NCBI RefSeq assembly: GCF_002086695.1
Contig: NZ_MVIH01000013.1
Coordinates: 1 to 64,000, forward strand
Direction of reading: 5' to 3'
Origin: Mycolicibacterium rhodesiae
GTDB lineage: Bacteria; Actinomycetota; Actinomycetes; Mycobacteriales; Mycobacteriaceae
DNA: 64,000 nt
Part shown: one piece after another, positions 42,339 to 50,647 of the stretch
Numbering within the stretch: the stretch's first letter is position 1
Layout of the letters: each line of letters opens with the position of its first letter
Translations under genes and position numbers: made by a program
The notes under the pieces: generated by a model
What the model saw: the letters and a program-made list of their open reading frames with translations, nothing else
Database searches by the model: none
Told to the model about the DNA's origin: nothing

Positions 42339-42980
42339 GTGACTCGAGTAGTTCTGGGCTCGGCCTCGACCGGCCGGCTGCGAGTGCTGCGCAACGCAGG
42401 TATCGACCCGCTCGTCGTCGTCTCCGGCGTCGACGAGGACGCGATCGTGGCAAATCTCGGCGCCGACGCCGAGCCCGGTGACGTGGTCACCGCGCTGGCT
42501 CAGGCGAAAGCAGGCGCCGTGCACAAGGTGCTGGATCCCGGCGTCGCAGCGGATTGCGTTGTCATCGGCTGTGATTCGATGCTCTACCTCGACGGGGAAC
42601 TGCGCGGCAAACCGGGGACCCCCGAACAGGCTGCAGCGCAATGGGATTCGATGGCGGGCCGGATCGGATTGCTCTATACCGGGCACTGCGTGATCCGGGT
42701 GCTGCACGGCGCGGCCGCGCACACCGCGACGCAGGCGGAGGTGACCCGGGTCCGGTTCGCCACCCCGACGGCCGCCGACTTGGCGGCATACGTGGCCAGT
42801 GGTGAACCGCTGCAGGTTGCCGGTGCGTTCACCCTCGACGGCCTCGGCGGCTGGTTCGTCGACGGCATCGACGGCGATCCGTCCAACGTGGTCGGGCTCG
42901 GCTTGTCGGTGACGCGCCGACTGCTGAGCGCCGTCAACCTGCCGATCGGCGATCTATGGGCGGCTAATCCGGTCCGCTGA
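42339..42980 (+). CDS. maf: Maf family nucleotide pyrophosphatase
   Basis: The 213-residue protein starts with GTG 42339, 7 bases after accE5. It has the N-terminal LGSASTGRLRVLRNAG motif and the later IGCDSMLYLDGELRGKP and LGLSVTRRLL segments of Maf/YhdE proteins, which hydrolyse non-canonical or pyrimidine nucleoside triphosphates. It corresponds to Rv3282. It is probably cotranscribed with the carboxylase genes. Confidence 0.92.
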   Translation: MTRVVLGSASTGRLRVLRNAGIDPLVVVSGVDEDAIVANLGADAEPGDVVTALAQAKAGAVHKVLDPGVAADCVVIGCDSMLYLDGELRGKPGTPEQAAAQWDSMAGRIGLLYTGHCVIRVLHGAAAHTATQAEVTRVRFATPTAADLAAYVASGEPLQVAGAFTLDGLGGWFVDGIDGDPSNVVGLGLSVTRRLLSAVNLPIGDLWAANPVR

Positions 42981-43000
42981 TCAGCGGTAGGCTCGTCGTC

Positions 43001-43897
43001 GTGCCGCTTCCCGCAGATCCCAGCCCCACCCTCAAGGACTACGCCCACCCGGAGCGCCTGGTCACCGCCGACTGGCTGTCGGCGCACCTCGGCACCCCCG
43101 GGCTGGCCATCGTGGAGTCCGATGAAGACGTGTTGCTCTACGACATCGGCCACATCCCGGGCGCCGTCAAGATCGACTGGCACACCGATCTCAACGATCC
43201 GCAGGTGCGCGACTACGTCAGCGGGGCGCAATTCGCCGAGCTGATGAACCGCAAGGGCATCTCCCGCGACGACACCGTCGTCATCTACGGCGACAAGAGC
43301 AACTGGTGGGCCGCATACGCGCTGTGGGTCTTCACCCTCTTCGGCCATCAGGACGTCCGGCTGCTCAACGGCGGCCGCGACCTGTGGATCTCCGACGGGC
43401 GCGACACCACCCTCGACGTCCCGACCAAGGCCGGTTCCGGCTACCCGGTGGTCGAACGCAACGATGCCGCGATCCGGGCCTACAAGGACGATGTGCTTGC
43501 GTCCCTTGGTCATTCGACGCTGATCGATGTGCGCTCGCCCCAGGAGTACACCGGCGAACGCACCCACATGCCCGACTATCCCGAAGAGGGCGCGCTGCGC
43601 GGCGGACACATCCCCACCGCCGTGTCGGTGCCGTGGGCCAAGGCCGCCGAGGACAGCGGCCGCTTCCGCAACCGCGCCGAACTCGAAGACGTGTACTCGT
43701 TCGTCGCTCCAGGCGATGACATCATCGCCTACTGCCGCATCGGCGAGCGGTCCAGCCACACGTGGTTCGTGCTCACGTATCTGTTGGGCATCCCCGGCGT
43801 TCGCAATTACGACGGATCGTGGACCGAGTGGGGCAACACCGTTCGGGTGCCGATCGTGGCCGGTGCTGAACCAGGATCAGCGCCCGGGGCATCGTGA
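43001..43897 (+). CDS. sseA: Thiosulfate sulfurtransferase SseA
   Basis: The 298-residue rhodanese has two domains. The C-terminal catalytic loop is AYCRIGERSSHTW, where the Cys forms the persulfide; the N-terminal domain is inactive. The start is GTG 43001. It corresponds to Rv3283. The stop overlaps the start of the SufE-like gene (GTGA), suggesting the two exchange sulfur. Confidence 0.92.
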   Translation: MPLPADPSPTLKDYAHPERLVTADWLSAHLGTPGLAIVESDEDVLLYDIGHIPGAVKIDWHTDLNDPQVRDYVSGAQFAELMNRKGISRDDTVVIYGDKSNWWAAYALWVFTLFGHQDVRLLNGGRDLWISDGRDTTLDVPTKAGSGYPVVERNDAAIRAYKDDVLASLGHSTLIDVRSPQEYTGERTHMPDYPEEGALRGGHIPTAVSVPWAKAAEDSGRFRNRAELEDVYSFVAPGDDIIAYCRIGERSSHTWFVLTYLLGIPGVRNYDGSWTEWGNTVRVPIVAGAEPGSAPGAS

Positions 43898-44313
43898 GCA
43901 TGCCTGCTGCGCTCGCCGAGGTCGTGTCCGACTTCGCCGACGTGGCTGGCCAGGACAAACTCAAGCTGCTGCTGGAGTTCGCCGACGATCTTCCTGATCT
44001 GCCTGCCGACCTCGAGGAGGCGGCCATGGAACCGGTGCCGGAGTGCCAGTCGCCGCTGTTCCTGCATGTCGACGCCTCCGACACCGAGCATGTCCGGCTG
44101 TTCTTCAGCGCCCCCGCGGAGGCCCCGACCACCCGCGGCTTCGCGTCGATCCTGGCGGCCGGCCTCGACGGCCAGCCGAAAGACGACATCCTGGCGGTAC
44201 CGGACGATTTCTACTCCGAGCTGGGTTTGGCCGCCTTGATCAGTCCACTTCGGCTGCGCGGAATGTCGGCGATGCTGGCCAGGATCAAACGTCGTCTGCG
44301 CGCGACAACGTAG
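43894..44313 (+). CDS. SufE-like sulfur acceptor protein
   Basis: The 139-residue protein begins at GTG 43894 overlapping sseA. The SufE fold is shown by LLLEFADDLPDLPADLEEA and PVPECQSPLFLHVDA, where the Cys is the probable persulfide carrier, and ILAVPDDFYSELGLAALISPLRLRGMSAML. It corresponds to Rv3284. It may accept sulfur from SseA in Fe-S or thio-cofactor assembly. Confidence 0.9.
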   Translation: MSMPAALAEVVSDFADVAGQDKLKLLLEFADDLPDLPADLEEAAMEPVPECQSPLFLHVDASDTEHVRLFFSAPAEAPTTRGFASILAAGLDGQPKDDILAVPDDFYSELGLAALISPLRLRGMSAMLARIKRRLRATT

Positions 44314-44378
44314 TTGATGGCGGGAACCCAGTAAGTGGGCTGCCTCGAGAATGTGGTGGTTCCGCCGCGGGCGTTGAC

Positions 44379-45278
44379 GTGGAACTGCCAGGCCTCGGCG
44401 ATGCCCGGCTCTACGTCGATTGCGTCACAACGATTTTCGGGTTGATCGAGGGAGCCGACACGAGCTGGCTGCGCGACCGCGACACCGCCAACCCGATCGT
44501 GCGCGCGCTGATGCACACGTTCGCGGCCAGACCGGGACGGTTGCGCAACACCTGGACCGAAGCGCGGCAACGTCCCCGACCCGTCTGGCACCGCGCAGCC
44601 CCGCCGGCGACCGCCAGCGGGCTGCCCTCTCCCGCGGTGGAGGTGATCCACGTCGACGCCGCACTCGAACGCGAAGTCGACAGCTGGCGCACGGCCGACG
44701 CCCCGGGCGCCAGCAGAGCGGTCACGTGGCTGATGATCGTCCGCACGGCACTGGCCCGAGCGGGGCTTCCGCTGACCGACGCCGCCCGGCTGGTCGTGGA
44801 CTGCCGCCGGTATCTGCCGACCGATGACCGCGTCAACGCCAACTTCATCTCCGGGCTCAGTGTCGAGGCACCCGTCGACGGGCGCCTCGGCGCGATCGAC
44901 GCCGCGGTGAAGGAGGACCTGGAGGCGGCGTTGCCGTTGCTGGCCCTGGTCGCCACGTCAGCGCGCACGCTCGCCGTCCCGCTGCGGGCCACCCGCGACA
45001 AGCGCCCGGCGCAGCACTCGGCGGTCCAGTTGGGCTACTCCGACGTCGGCCGCCTGTCCCCGTTCGAGACGCTGCCCTGGCTGCCGGACCGCCCCCGGTC
45101 GATCAACGCGGCACTGCAGCCATGGGCGCCGTCGGACATCTCGGTCTTCAGCGGCAAGATCGGCCACGAGCGCAGTATCACGGTCTCGTACCACGACAAC
45201 GTGCACGACCGTCGTCTACTGCGCAAAGCGGCCGAGGCGATCGGCACAGATCCGATCGGATTGCTCGCCGGATGCTGA
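44379..45278 (+). pseudogene. Condensation/acyltransferase-like protein, probably an N-terminally truncated remnant
   Basis: The frame from GTG 44379 gives 299 residues. The second half has features I associate with the C-terminal half of PapA/WS-DGAT or condensation enzymes: VVDCRRYLPTDDRVNANF, SINAALQPWAPSDISVF and SVSYHDNVHD-like text near the end. The N-terminal half that should carry the HHxxxDG catalytic motif is missing, and only 65 bases separate it from the SufE-like gene. No other frame supplies it. In M. tuberculosis no gene sits at this place between Rv3284 and accA3. It could instead be a complete unknown protein. Confidence 0.5.
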
Positions 45279-45355
45279 ACTTACTCATTGGTAGGGGTAC
45301 CAGCTGATTCGTGTCTAAGCAGCGGCGCTTACACTGCCGTGCGAACCTATTTTTA

Positions 45356-45367
45356 AAGAACGTTCTT
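45356..45367. promoter_or_regulatory. Palindrome AAGAACGTTCTT upstream of accA3
   Basis: A perfect 12-bp palindrome lies 26-37 bases before the accA3 start and adjoins an AT-rich TATTTTTAAAG stretch. It may be a regulator site or overlap the promoter. It is not a KstR site, which needs a spacer between AAC and GTT. The protein that would bind it is unknown. Confidence 0.4.
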
Positions 45368-45392
45368 AGAGTCACGCAAAGCAGGAGGCGCG

Positions 45393-47180
45393 GTGCCCAG
45401 TCAGACCATCTCCAAAGTCCTCGTAGCCAACCGTGGTGAGATCGCGGTCCGGGTGATCCGAGCGGCAAGGGATGCCGGACTGGCCAGCGTGGCGGTCTAC
45501 GCCGAGCCCGACGCCGACGCACCGCACGTGCGGCTCGCCGATGAGGCGTTCGCGCTGGGCGGCCAGACGTCCGCGGAGTCCTATCTGGACTTCGGCAAGA
45601 TCCTCGACGCCGCGGCCAAGTCCGGCGCCAATGCCATCCACCCCGGGTACGGCTTCTTGAGCGAGAACGCCGACTTCGCCCAGGCCGTGCTCGACGCCGG
45701 TCTGATCTGGATCGGCCCGAGCCCGCAGTCCATCCGCGACCTCGGCGACAAGGTCACCGCGCGCCACATCGCCGCGCGCGCCCAGGCGCCGCTGGTGCCC
45801 GGCACCCCCGACCCGGTCAAGGACGCCGACGAGGTGGTGGCCTTCGCCAAGGAATACGGCGTGCCGGTGGCGATCAAGGCAGCATTCGGTGGCGGCGGCC
45901 GCGGCATGAAGGTGGCCCGCACCATCGAGGAGATCCCCGAGCTGTTCGAGTCGGCCACCCGCGAGGCGATTGCGGCGTTCGGCCGCGGTGAGTGCTTCGT
46001 CGAGCGCTACCTGGACAAGCCGCGCCACGTCGAGGCTCAGGTCATCGCCGACACCCACGGCAACGTGATCGTCGCCGGTACCCGCGACTGCTCGCTGCAG
46101 CGCCGCTTCCAGAAGCTGGTCGAAGAGGCACCGGCACCGTTCCTCACCGACGCGCAGCGCAAGGAAATCCACGAGTCGGCCAAGCGCATCTGCAAGGAAG
46201 CCGGCTACTACGGCGCCGGAACCGTCGAGTACCTGGTCGGCCAGGACGGTCTGATCTCCTTCCTCGAGGTCAACACCCGCCTGCAGGTGGAACACCCGGT
46301 CACCGAGGAGACCGCGGGCATCGACCTGGTGCTGCAGCAGTTCAAGATCGCCAACGGCGAGAAGCTGGACATCACCGAGGACCCGACTCCCCGCGGCCAC
46401 GCAATCGAGTTCCGGATCAACGGCGAGGACGCCGGCCGTGGCTTCCTGCCCGCACCCGGACCCGTCACCCGCTACGACATCCCCACCGGCCCCGGCGTGC
46501 GCCTGGACTCGGGCGTCGAGGCAGGTTCGGTGATCGGTGGTCAGTTCGACTCGATGCTGTCCAAGCTGATCGTGTACGGCGCCACCCGCGAAGAGGCGCT
46601 GGCGCGTTCCCGTCGTGCACTGGACGAGTTCCACGTCGAAGGTCTGGCCACGGTCATCCCGTTCCACCGTGCGGTGGTCAGCGATCCGGCCTTCATCGGT
46701 GACGGTGACGGATTCACCGTCCACACCCGCTGGATCGAGACCGAGTGGGACAACACCGTCGAGCCGTTCACCGGTGGCGGCCAGGTCGACGAGGAAGAAG
46801 CTCAGCAGCGCCAGAAGGTGGTCGTCGAGGTCGGCGGCCGTCGTGTCGAGGTCTCGCTGCCCGGTGATCTGGCGTTGGGCAACGGCGGCGGTCACGCCGA
46901 ATCCGGCGCCATCCGCAAGAAGCCGAAGGCACGCAAGCGTGGCTCCCAGGCCGGCGCCGCCGCCTCGGGTGACGCGGTGACCGCGCCCATGCAGGGCACC
47001 GTGGTCAAGGTCGCCGTCGAAGAGGGCCAGACCGTGGCCGCCGGTGATCTCGTCGTGGTGCTCGAGGCCATGAAGATGGAAAACCCGGTGACCGCGCACA
47101 AGGACGGTGTCATCACCGGTCTGGCCGTCGAGCCGGGTGCCGCGATCACCCAGGGCACCGTGCTGGCGGAGATCAAGTAA
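45393..47180 (+). CDS. accA3: Acyl-CoA carboxylase biotin subunit AccA3
   Basis: The 595-residue protein carries biotin carboxylase (residues about 1-450) and biotin carboxyl carrier (about 520-595) domains. ATP-grasp motifs are IKAAFGGGGRGMKVA and EVNTRLQVEHPVTE; the biotinylation site is EAMKMEN. The start is GTG 45393 with GCAGGAGG before it. It is the shared alpha subunit of the carboxylases with AccD4, AccD5 and AccD6 (family knowledge). It converges on PAP2. Confidence 0.97.
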   Translation: MPSQTISKVLVANRGEIAVRVIRAARDAGLASVAVYAEPDADAPHVRLADEAFALGGQTSAESYLDFGKILDAAAKSGANAIHPGYGFLSENADFAQAVLDAGLIWIGPSPQSIRDLGDKVTARHIAARAQAPLVPGTPDPVKDADEVVAFAKEYGVPVAIKAAFGGGGRGMKVARTIEEIPELFESATREAIAAFGRGECFVERYLDKPRHVEAQVIADTHGNVIVAGTRDCSLQRRFQKLVEEAPAPFLTDAQRKEIHESAKRICKEAGYYGAGTVEYLVGQDGLISFLEVNTRLQVEHPVTEETAGIDLVLQQFKIANGEKLDITEDPTPRGHAIEFRINGEDAGRGFLPAPGPVTRYDIPTGPGVRLDSGVEAGSVIGGQFDSMLSKLIVYGATREEALARSRRALDEFHVEGLATVIPFHRAVVSDPAFIGDGDGFTVHTRWIETEWDNTVEPFTGGGQVDEEEAQQRQKVVVEVGGRRVEVSLPGDLALGNGGGHAESGAIRKKPKARKRGSQAGAAASGDAVTAPMQGTVVKVAVEEGQTVAAGDLVVVLEAMKMENPVTAHKDGVITGLAVEPGAAITQGTVLAEIK

Positions 47181-47184
47181 CCGG

Positions 47185-48003
47185 TCACGTACGCAGGCGC
47201 CGCCGCGCCTGATTCTCCCTGTGCTCCCTGGCGGGACCTCCCCGCTGCGCTCGGGTACGCGCACGGGCGGCTCCGTCGAGCGCGACCGCTCCGATGGTGA
47301 CCATGATCGCCGCGAGGAGCGCTCCGCCGACGACGTCGCTCGCCCAATGCGCATGGATGACAAGGCGGCTGACCGCGACGGCTGCGGTACCCGCGATTGC
47401 GAGGGCCGCCAGTATGTTGCGCAATGTCCGGCCGCCCCGCACAGCGATGCCGACAGCGACGATCCCCAGCAGCGTGGCGGTGCCGGCGACATGCCCCGAG
47501 GGAAAGGGGTGGGGCTCGTCGCCGAGCATCGGGCTTACCGCCATTTCCGCTTGGCTGACGGGGCGCTCGATGAGTGCTGCCATGACGTTCTTGGCGAGCA
47601 CGGCGGCGCCGGTGGTCGTGACCACCACGACGCCGGGTATCACTGATCTGAATCGGATCGACAGCACCGCCCCGCTGACAACGCCCGCGATCGCGATGGC
47701 CCTGGGGTTGCCGATGTAGGCCACCGCTGCCCCGGCCCGATGGATCCGGGGGAATCGCTGCGTCCACTGATCGATCCAGGCGGTGATCGGCGCATCCACA
47801 GCGGTCACCCAACCATGGACGTGCACGCTGACGGTCAATCCCAGCAGGGCGACGACCAATCCAGAAACAATCAACGTCGGAGCCCAACTTCGGCTGCTCT
47901 TCACGGCGCCCGCTGCCAGTAGCAACCCCGAACCCATGAGCGCGCTGGTGAGAATGTCGATGCCGGCATTGTGCCATCGCCGCGTGATCCCGGCATCCAG
48001 CAT
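47185..48003 (-). CDS. PAP2-family membrane phosphatase
   Basis: From ATG 48003 the product has 272 residues with about six membrane segments. The three phosphatase motifs are KNVMAALIERP, HPFPSGHVAG and SRLVIHAHWASDVVGG. It probably removes phosphate from a lipid phosphate or polyprenyl diphosphate at the outer membrane face. The C-terminus is Arg rich. Its start codon shares bases with that of the divergent DUF1707 gene. Confidence 0.85.
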   Translation of the reverse strand: MLDAGITRRWHNAGIDILTSALMGSGLLLAAGAVKSSRSWAPTLIVSGLVVALLGLTVSVHVHGWVTAVDAPITAWIDQWTQRFPRIHRAGAAVAYIGNPRAIAIAGVVSGAVLSIRFRSVIPGVVVVTTTGAAVLAKNVMAALIERPVSQAEMAVSPMLGDEPHPFPSGHVAGTATLLGIVAVGIAVRGGRTLRNILAALAIAGTAAVAVSRLVIHAHWASDVVGGALLAAIMVTIGAVALDGAARARTRAQRGGPAREHRENQARRRLRT

Positions 48004-48364
48004 GATGAATGGTGTGAAAGAAGACGAGGGGGTCCGGATCGGCACCGCCGAGCGAGAGGAGGCGCAGGAGCTGCTCAGCCGCCAGTTCTCCGAAGGCCGA
48101 CTGAACCCGGACGAGTTCTCCGAGCGCAGCGCCGCGGTCGCCGCCGCGGTGACCCGCGCCGACCTCGCGCCGATATTCGCCGACCTTCCGGCCAGACCCG
48201 GAGAGCACCGCACCCCGGACATCGCACACCAACGGGATTGGCGGGCCGTCGTCATGGCCCTCATCCCGCTGGTCGCGCTGGCGTGCACCATTGTGGTGCC
48301 GCACGGCTGGCTCGCGTGGTTGGCGTTGCCTGTGCTCGGCCTGCTGCTCTACGGTCGCCGCTGA
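48002..48364 (+). CDS. DUF1707 domain membrane protein
   Basis: The protein has 120 residues from ATG 48002, or 116 from GTG 48014. The DUF1707 core is VRIGTAEREEAQELLSRQFSEGRLNPDEFSERSAAVAAA, a helical domain found in many actinobacterial proteins. Two hydrophobic segments follow (VVMALIPLVALACTIVV, LAWLALPVLGLLLYG). The real start is uncertain because 48002 overlaps the PAP2 start on the other strand. The function is unknown. Confidence 0.8.
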   Translation: MMNGVKEDEGVRIGTAEREEAQELLSRQFSEGRLNPDEFSERSAAVAAAVTRADLAPIFADLPARPGEHRTPDIAHQRDWRAVVMALIPLVALACTIVVPHGWLAWLALPVLGLLLYGRR

Positions 48365-48365
48365 C

Positions 48366-48686
48366 ATGGATCCCGTCGAAATCAACGCGGGCGCTTGGTA
48401 TTTGCGCGCGTTGCGGGCCGACGAGCGGATCGACGACCGCCCTGCGCTTGCCGATCTCGGCGAGACCGATCCGGAGTACGTGACGAGAAGTCTTGCCGGG
48501 TGGGAACAGGACCGGGTCTACTCCTGGGCGGTCTGCGAGCCGACCACCGGTGAACTGCTCGGCGAGGTGATCCTCGACGTAGGCACCGGGATGATCCAGC
48601 TGCGGGCTCGCCGCGGTCATGCCGAAGCGACCCAGACCGCGGCCGACTCGGTGCGCCGCTTCGCCCAGTCGATCGGCGGCGGTTAA
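48366..48686 (+). CDS. Small unknown protein, weakly GNAT-like
   Basis: The 106-residue product starts at ATG 48366, one base after the DUF1707 stop. It begins MDPVEINAGAWYLRALRADERIDDR, then WAVCEPTTGELLGEVILDVG, which recalls the first strands of a GNAT acetyltransferase, but the acetyl-CoA loop is not present in this length. It may be a truncated family member. Its stop overlaps that of the MobA-like gene by four bases. Confidence 0.6.
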   Translation: MDPVEINAGAWYLRALRADERIDDRPALADLGETDPEYVTRSLAGWEQDRVYSWAVCEPTTGELLGEVILDVGTGMIQLRARRGHAEATQTAADSVRRFAQSIGGG

Positions 48687-49234
48687 CGCTCGTCGACGTC
48701 GTGCCCGGTGGCGAGGTCGGCACAGTCGACCGTCACCACATCAGTGCGGGCCGCCAGAAAGCGCCGGGCGCCCTCGTCGCCGTCCAGAGTGGCTCGCAAT
48801 GCCGGCCAGTGCCTGCGGGCGATGACGACCGGATGGCCCGGCCGCCCGTCGTAGCCGGCCCGGGCCAGCCCGGACGGGGACTCGCGTGCGGCCCCGAGCA
48901 CCCGGGCGACGACGTCGGCGCCGACGTCGGGGGTGTCGACGGTGAGGATCACCGCGTAGTCGGCGTCGGAGATGGCCGCCAATCCGGTTTGCAGGGAAAC
49001 CCCCATCCCGCGCCGCCACTCGTCGGCGACCACCGGGCGGGCGTGGGCCGGAACGTCGACAATCGCCGCGCCCAGCACCACCACCACGTCATCGCAGCCG
49101 CCGCCGGCCAGGGCCTCGACTGCCGAGTGCAGCCATTCACCTTGGGCGGCAAGCACTTTCGGCATACCGTAGCGGGAACCCGCACCGGCGGCCAGCAGGA
49201 CTCCGGCTGACCGGCCCGGCTTCGACATGTACAC
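48683..49234 (-). CDS. MobA-like nucleotidyltransferase (NTP transferase)
   Basis: The 183-residue protein has the nucleotide loop GVLLAAGAGSRYGMPKVLAA near residue 10 and VDTPDV near residue 100, the MobA/MocA-type pattern; GRPGHPVVIARRHWPAL is a conserved later segment. It probably transfers a nucleotide to a cofactor such as molybdopterin. There are no other molybdenum genes in the window. The start may be at 49234 or three codons later at 49228. Confidence 0.8.
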   Translation of the reverse strand: MYMSKPGRSAGVLLAAGAGSRYGMPKVLAAQGEWLHSAVEALAGGGCDDVVVVLGAAIVDVPAHARPVVADEWRRGMGVSLQTGLAAISDADYAVILTVDTPDVGADVVARVLGAARESPSGLARAGYDGRPGHPVVIARRHWPALRATLDGDEGARRFLAARTDVVTVDCADLATGHDVDER

Positions 49235-49312
49235 AGTGTGACCGCAACTGCAAGAGGATCGTGAGAACCCACCTTATTGCTGTTCGCTGGTCCGGCAAGA
49301 GGCGTACAGTTC

Positions 49313-49327
49313 AACTCAGGTTGAGTT
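49313..49327. promoter_or_regulatory. Palindrome AACTCA-GGT-TGAGTT upstream of the STAS gene
   Basis: An inverted repeat of 6-bp arms with a 3-base centre lies about 118 bases before the STAS start in an otherwise empty 210-base region. It could be an operator for the STAS gene or the divergent MobA-like gene. No clear SigF-type promoter is seen for the STAS gene. Confidence 0.35.
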
Positions 49328-49444
49328 CACAGCCGCCCGGAAAAACGTCAAAGACGTGCGAGGCGTGCGAACTCCCGCACTACACGGGCCTACCCACTCT
49401 GGCGTGATCCACAGTACGAATATTCGTTCGCTGATGGAGTCACT

Positions 49445-49885
49445 ATGTCTGTCTTCACTACAGATCAACCCGAGCGTTCGGCTGTGTCGCATTCATACGA
49501 TTGCCACACCGCTCGCTTCACCACCATCTGGCCCGACGAGACCGTCGGGATCATCACCGTCCAGGGCGAGCTCGACGCGTCCAATGCCATCGCCTTCGCC
49601 GACCATGTCGACGCGTGCGCGGCAGTCGGCGACCGTCTGGTCTTGGACCTCAGCCCGCTCAGTTTTTTCGGAACCGCGGGTTTTTCGGCGCTGCACACCA
49701 TCAACGTCCGCTGCGCCAACGCCTCGGCACGATGGGTGATGGTGACCGGCGAGGCGGTGTCGCGGCTGTTGCGGGTCTGCGATCCCGACCACACCCTGCC
49801 GGTCGCCGACTCCGTACGGGAGGCCGTCGAACTGCTCGACGGCGAACCCCGACGGCTACTCCAACTGGTCCCGGAGCCGAGTTAG
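49445..49885 (+). CDS. STAS-domain anti-sigma factor antagonist-like protein
   Basis: The 146-residue protein has a STAS domain: VGIITVQGELDASNAIAFADHV, DRLVLDLSPLSFFGTAGFSALH, then MVTGEAVSRLLRVCD. The usual phosphorylated site 'DSSG' reads GTAG, so the acceptor is Thr77 or absent. It is convergent to sigF with a 30-base overlap of the coding ends. The likely partner is UsfX (RsbW) or another RsbW-like anti-sigma factor, releasing SigF. This is inference from neighbours. Confidence 0.78.
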   Translation: MSVFTTDQPERSAVSHSYDCHTARFTTIWPDETVGIITVQGELDASNAIAFADHVDACAAVGDRLVLDLSPLSFFGTAGFSALHTINVRCANASARWVMVTGEAVSRLLRVCDPDHTLPVADSVREAVELLDGEPRRLLQLVPEPS

Positions 49886-50647
49886 CGACTTCGCGAGCAG
49901 ACGCGAGACGTGCATCTGTGATATGCCGACGCGCTCGGCGATCTGAGTCTGCGTGAGCGACTCGAAGAACCGCAGCAACAGGACGGTGCGTTCGCGCTCG
50001 GGCAACTGCGCGAGCAGCGGACGCAACGCCTCCCGGTTCTCGATCTGATCCAGGCTCAAGTCGACATCGCCCAAGGTGTCGACGATCGCCGGCGCGTCCT
50101 CGTCGCTGCCGCCGCCGCCGCTGTCGATCGACAGGGTGTTGTAGGAACTGCCCGCGACCAGACCCTCGACGACCTCTTCGCGCTCCATGCCGAGTTCTTC
50201 GGCGAGTTCGGAGGCGGTCGGTGCGCGCCCCAGCCGCTGGGACAGTTCCGAGGTGGCGGCGCCCAGCCGCAGGTGCAGTTCCTTGAGCCTGCGAGGCACC
50301 TTGACCGACCAGCTGTTGTCCCGGAAGTGGCGCCGGACCTCACCCATGATGGTGGGGACCGCGAATGAGACGAAGTCCGAACCGGTCTCGACGTCGTAGC
50401 GGATGACCGCGTTGACCAGGCCGACGCGGGCTACCTGAACGAGGTCGTCGCGGGGTTCGCCGCGACCGTCGAAGCGGCGGGCGATGTGGTCGGCCAGCGG
50501 CAGGCAGCGCTCGACGATGCGATCGCGCTGTCGCTGGAATTGAGCGGAGTCAGGATCCACCTTCGCCAACTCCCGGAACATGTCCGGAACGTCGGCGTAC
50601 TCCGAGTTGGTCCGCCTTGGCGAACTATCCGTGGCTCGGGAATTCAC
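49856..50647 (-). CDS. sigF: Alternative sigma factor SigF
   Basis: The 263-residue protein starts with GTG 50647 overlapping usfX (GTGA). Regions of a type III SigB/SigF-like factor are clear: region 2 DDLVQVARVGLVNAVIRYD and SFAVPTIMGEVRRHFRDNSW, region 3 LGRAPTASELAEELGM and region 4 LPERERTVLLLRFFESLTQTQIAERVGISQMHVSRLL. It directs general stress genes through GTTT-N15-17-GGGTA promoters. It is negatively controlled by UsfX and probably autoregulated. Confidence 0.96.
   Translation of the reverse strand: MNSRATDSSPRRTNSEYADVPDMFRELAKVDPDSAQFQRQRDRIVERCLPLADHIARRFDGRGEPRDDLVQVARVGLVNAVIRYDVETGSDFVSFAVPTIMGEVRRHFRDNSWSVKVPRRLKELHLRLGAATSELSQRLGRAPTASELAEELGMEREEVVEGLVAGSSYNTLSIDSGGGGSDEDAPAIVDTLGDVDLSLDQIENREALRPLLAQLPERERTVLLLRFFESLTQTQIAERVGISQMHVSRLLAKSLTRLRDQLE

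Noticed and set aside
45350..45370. KstR operator upstream of accA3
   Set aside because: KstR sites have AAC and GTT half-sites with two bases between; here they are directly joined (AACGTT).
45372..47492. A 706-residue open frame antisense to accA3
   Set aside because: The sense strand is a clear AccA3 with all motifs. The antisense frame shows the Val/Asp/Gly/Arg pattern expected when high-GC codons are read backwards, and no domain or ribosome site.
49235..49444. SigF promoter for the STAS gene
   Set aside because: No GTTT and GGGTA pair with suitable spacing on the plus strand; only the palindrome at 49313-49327 stands out.
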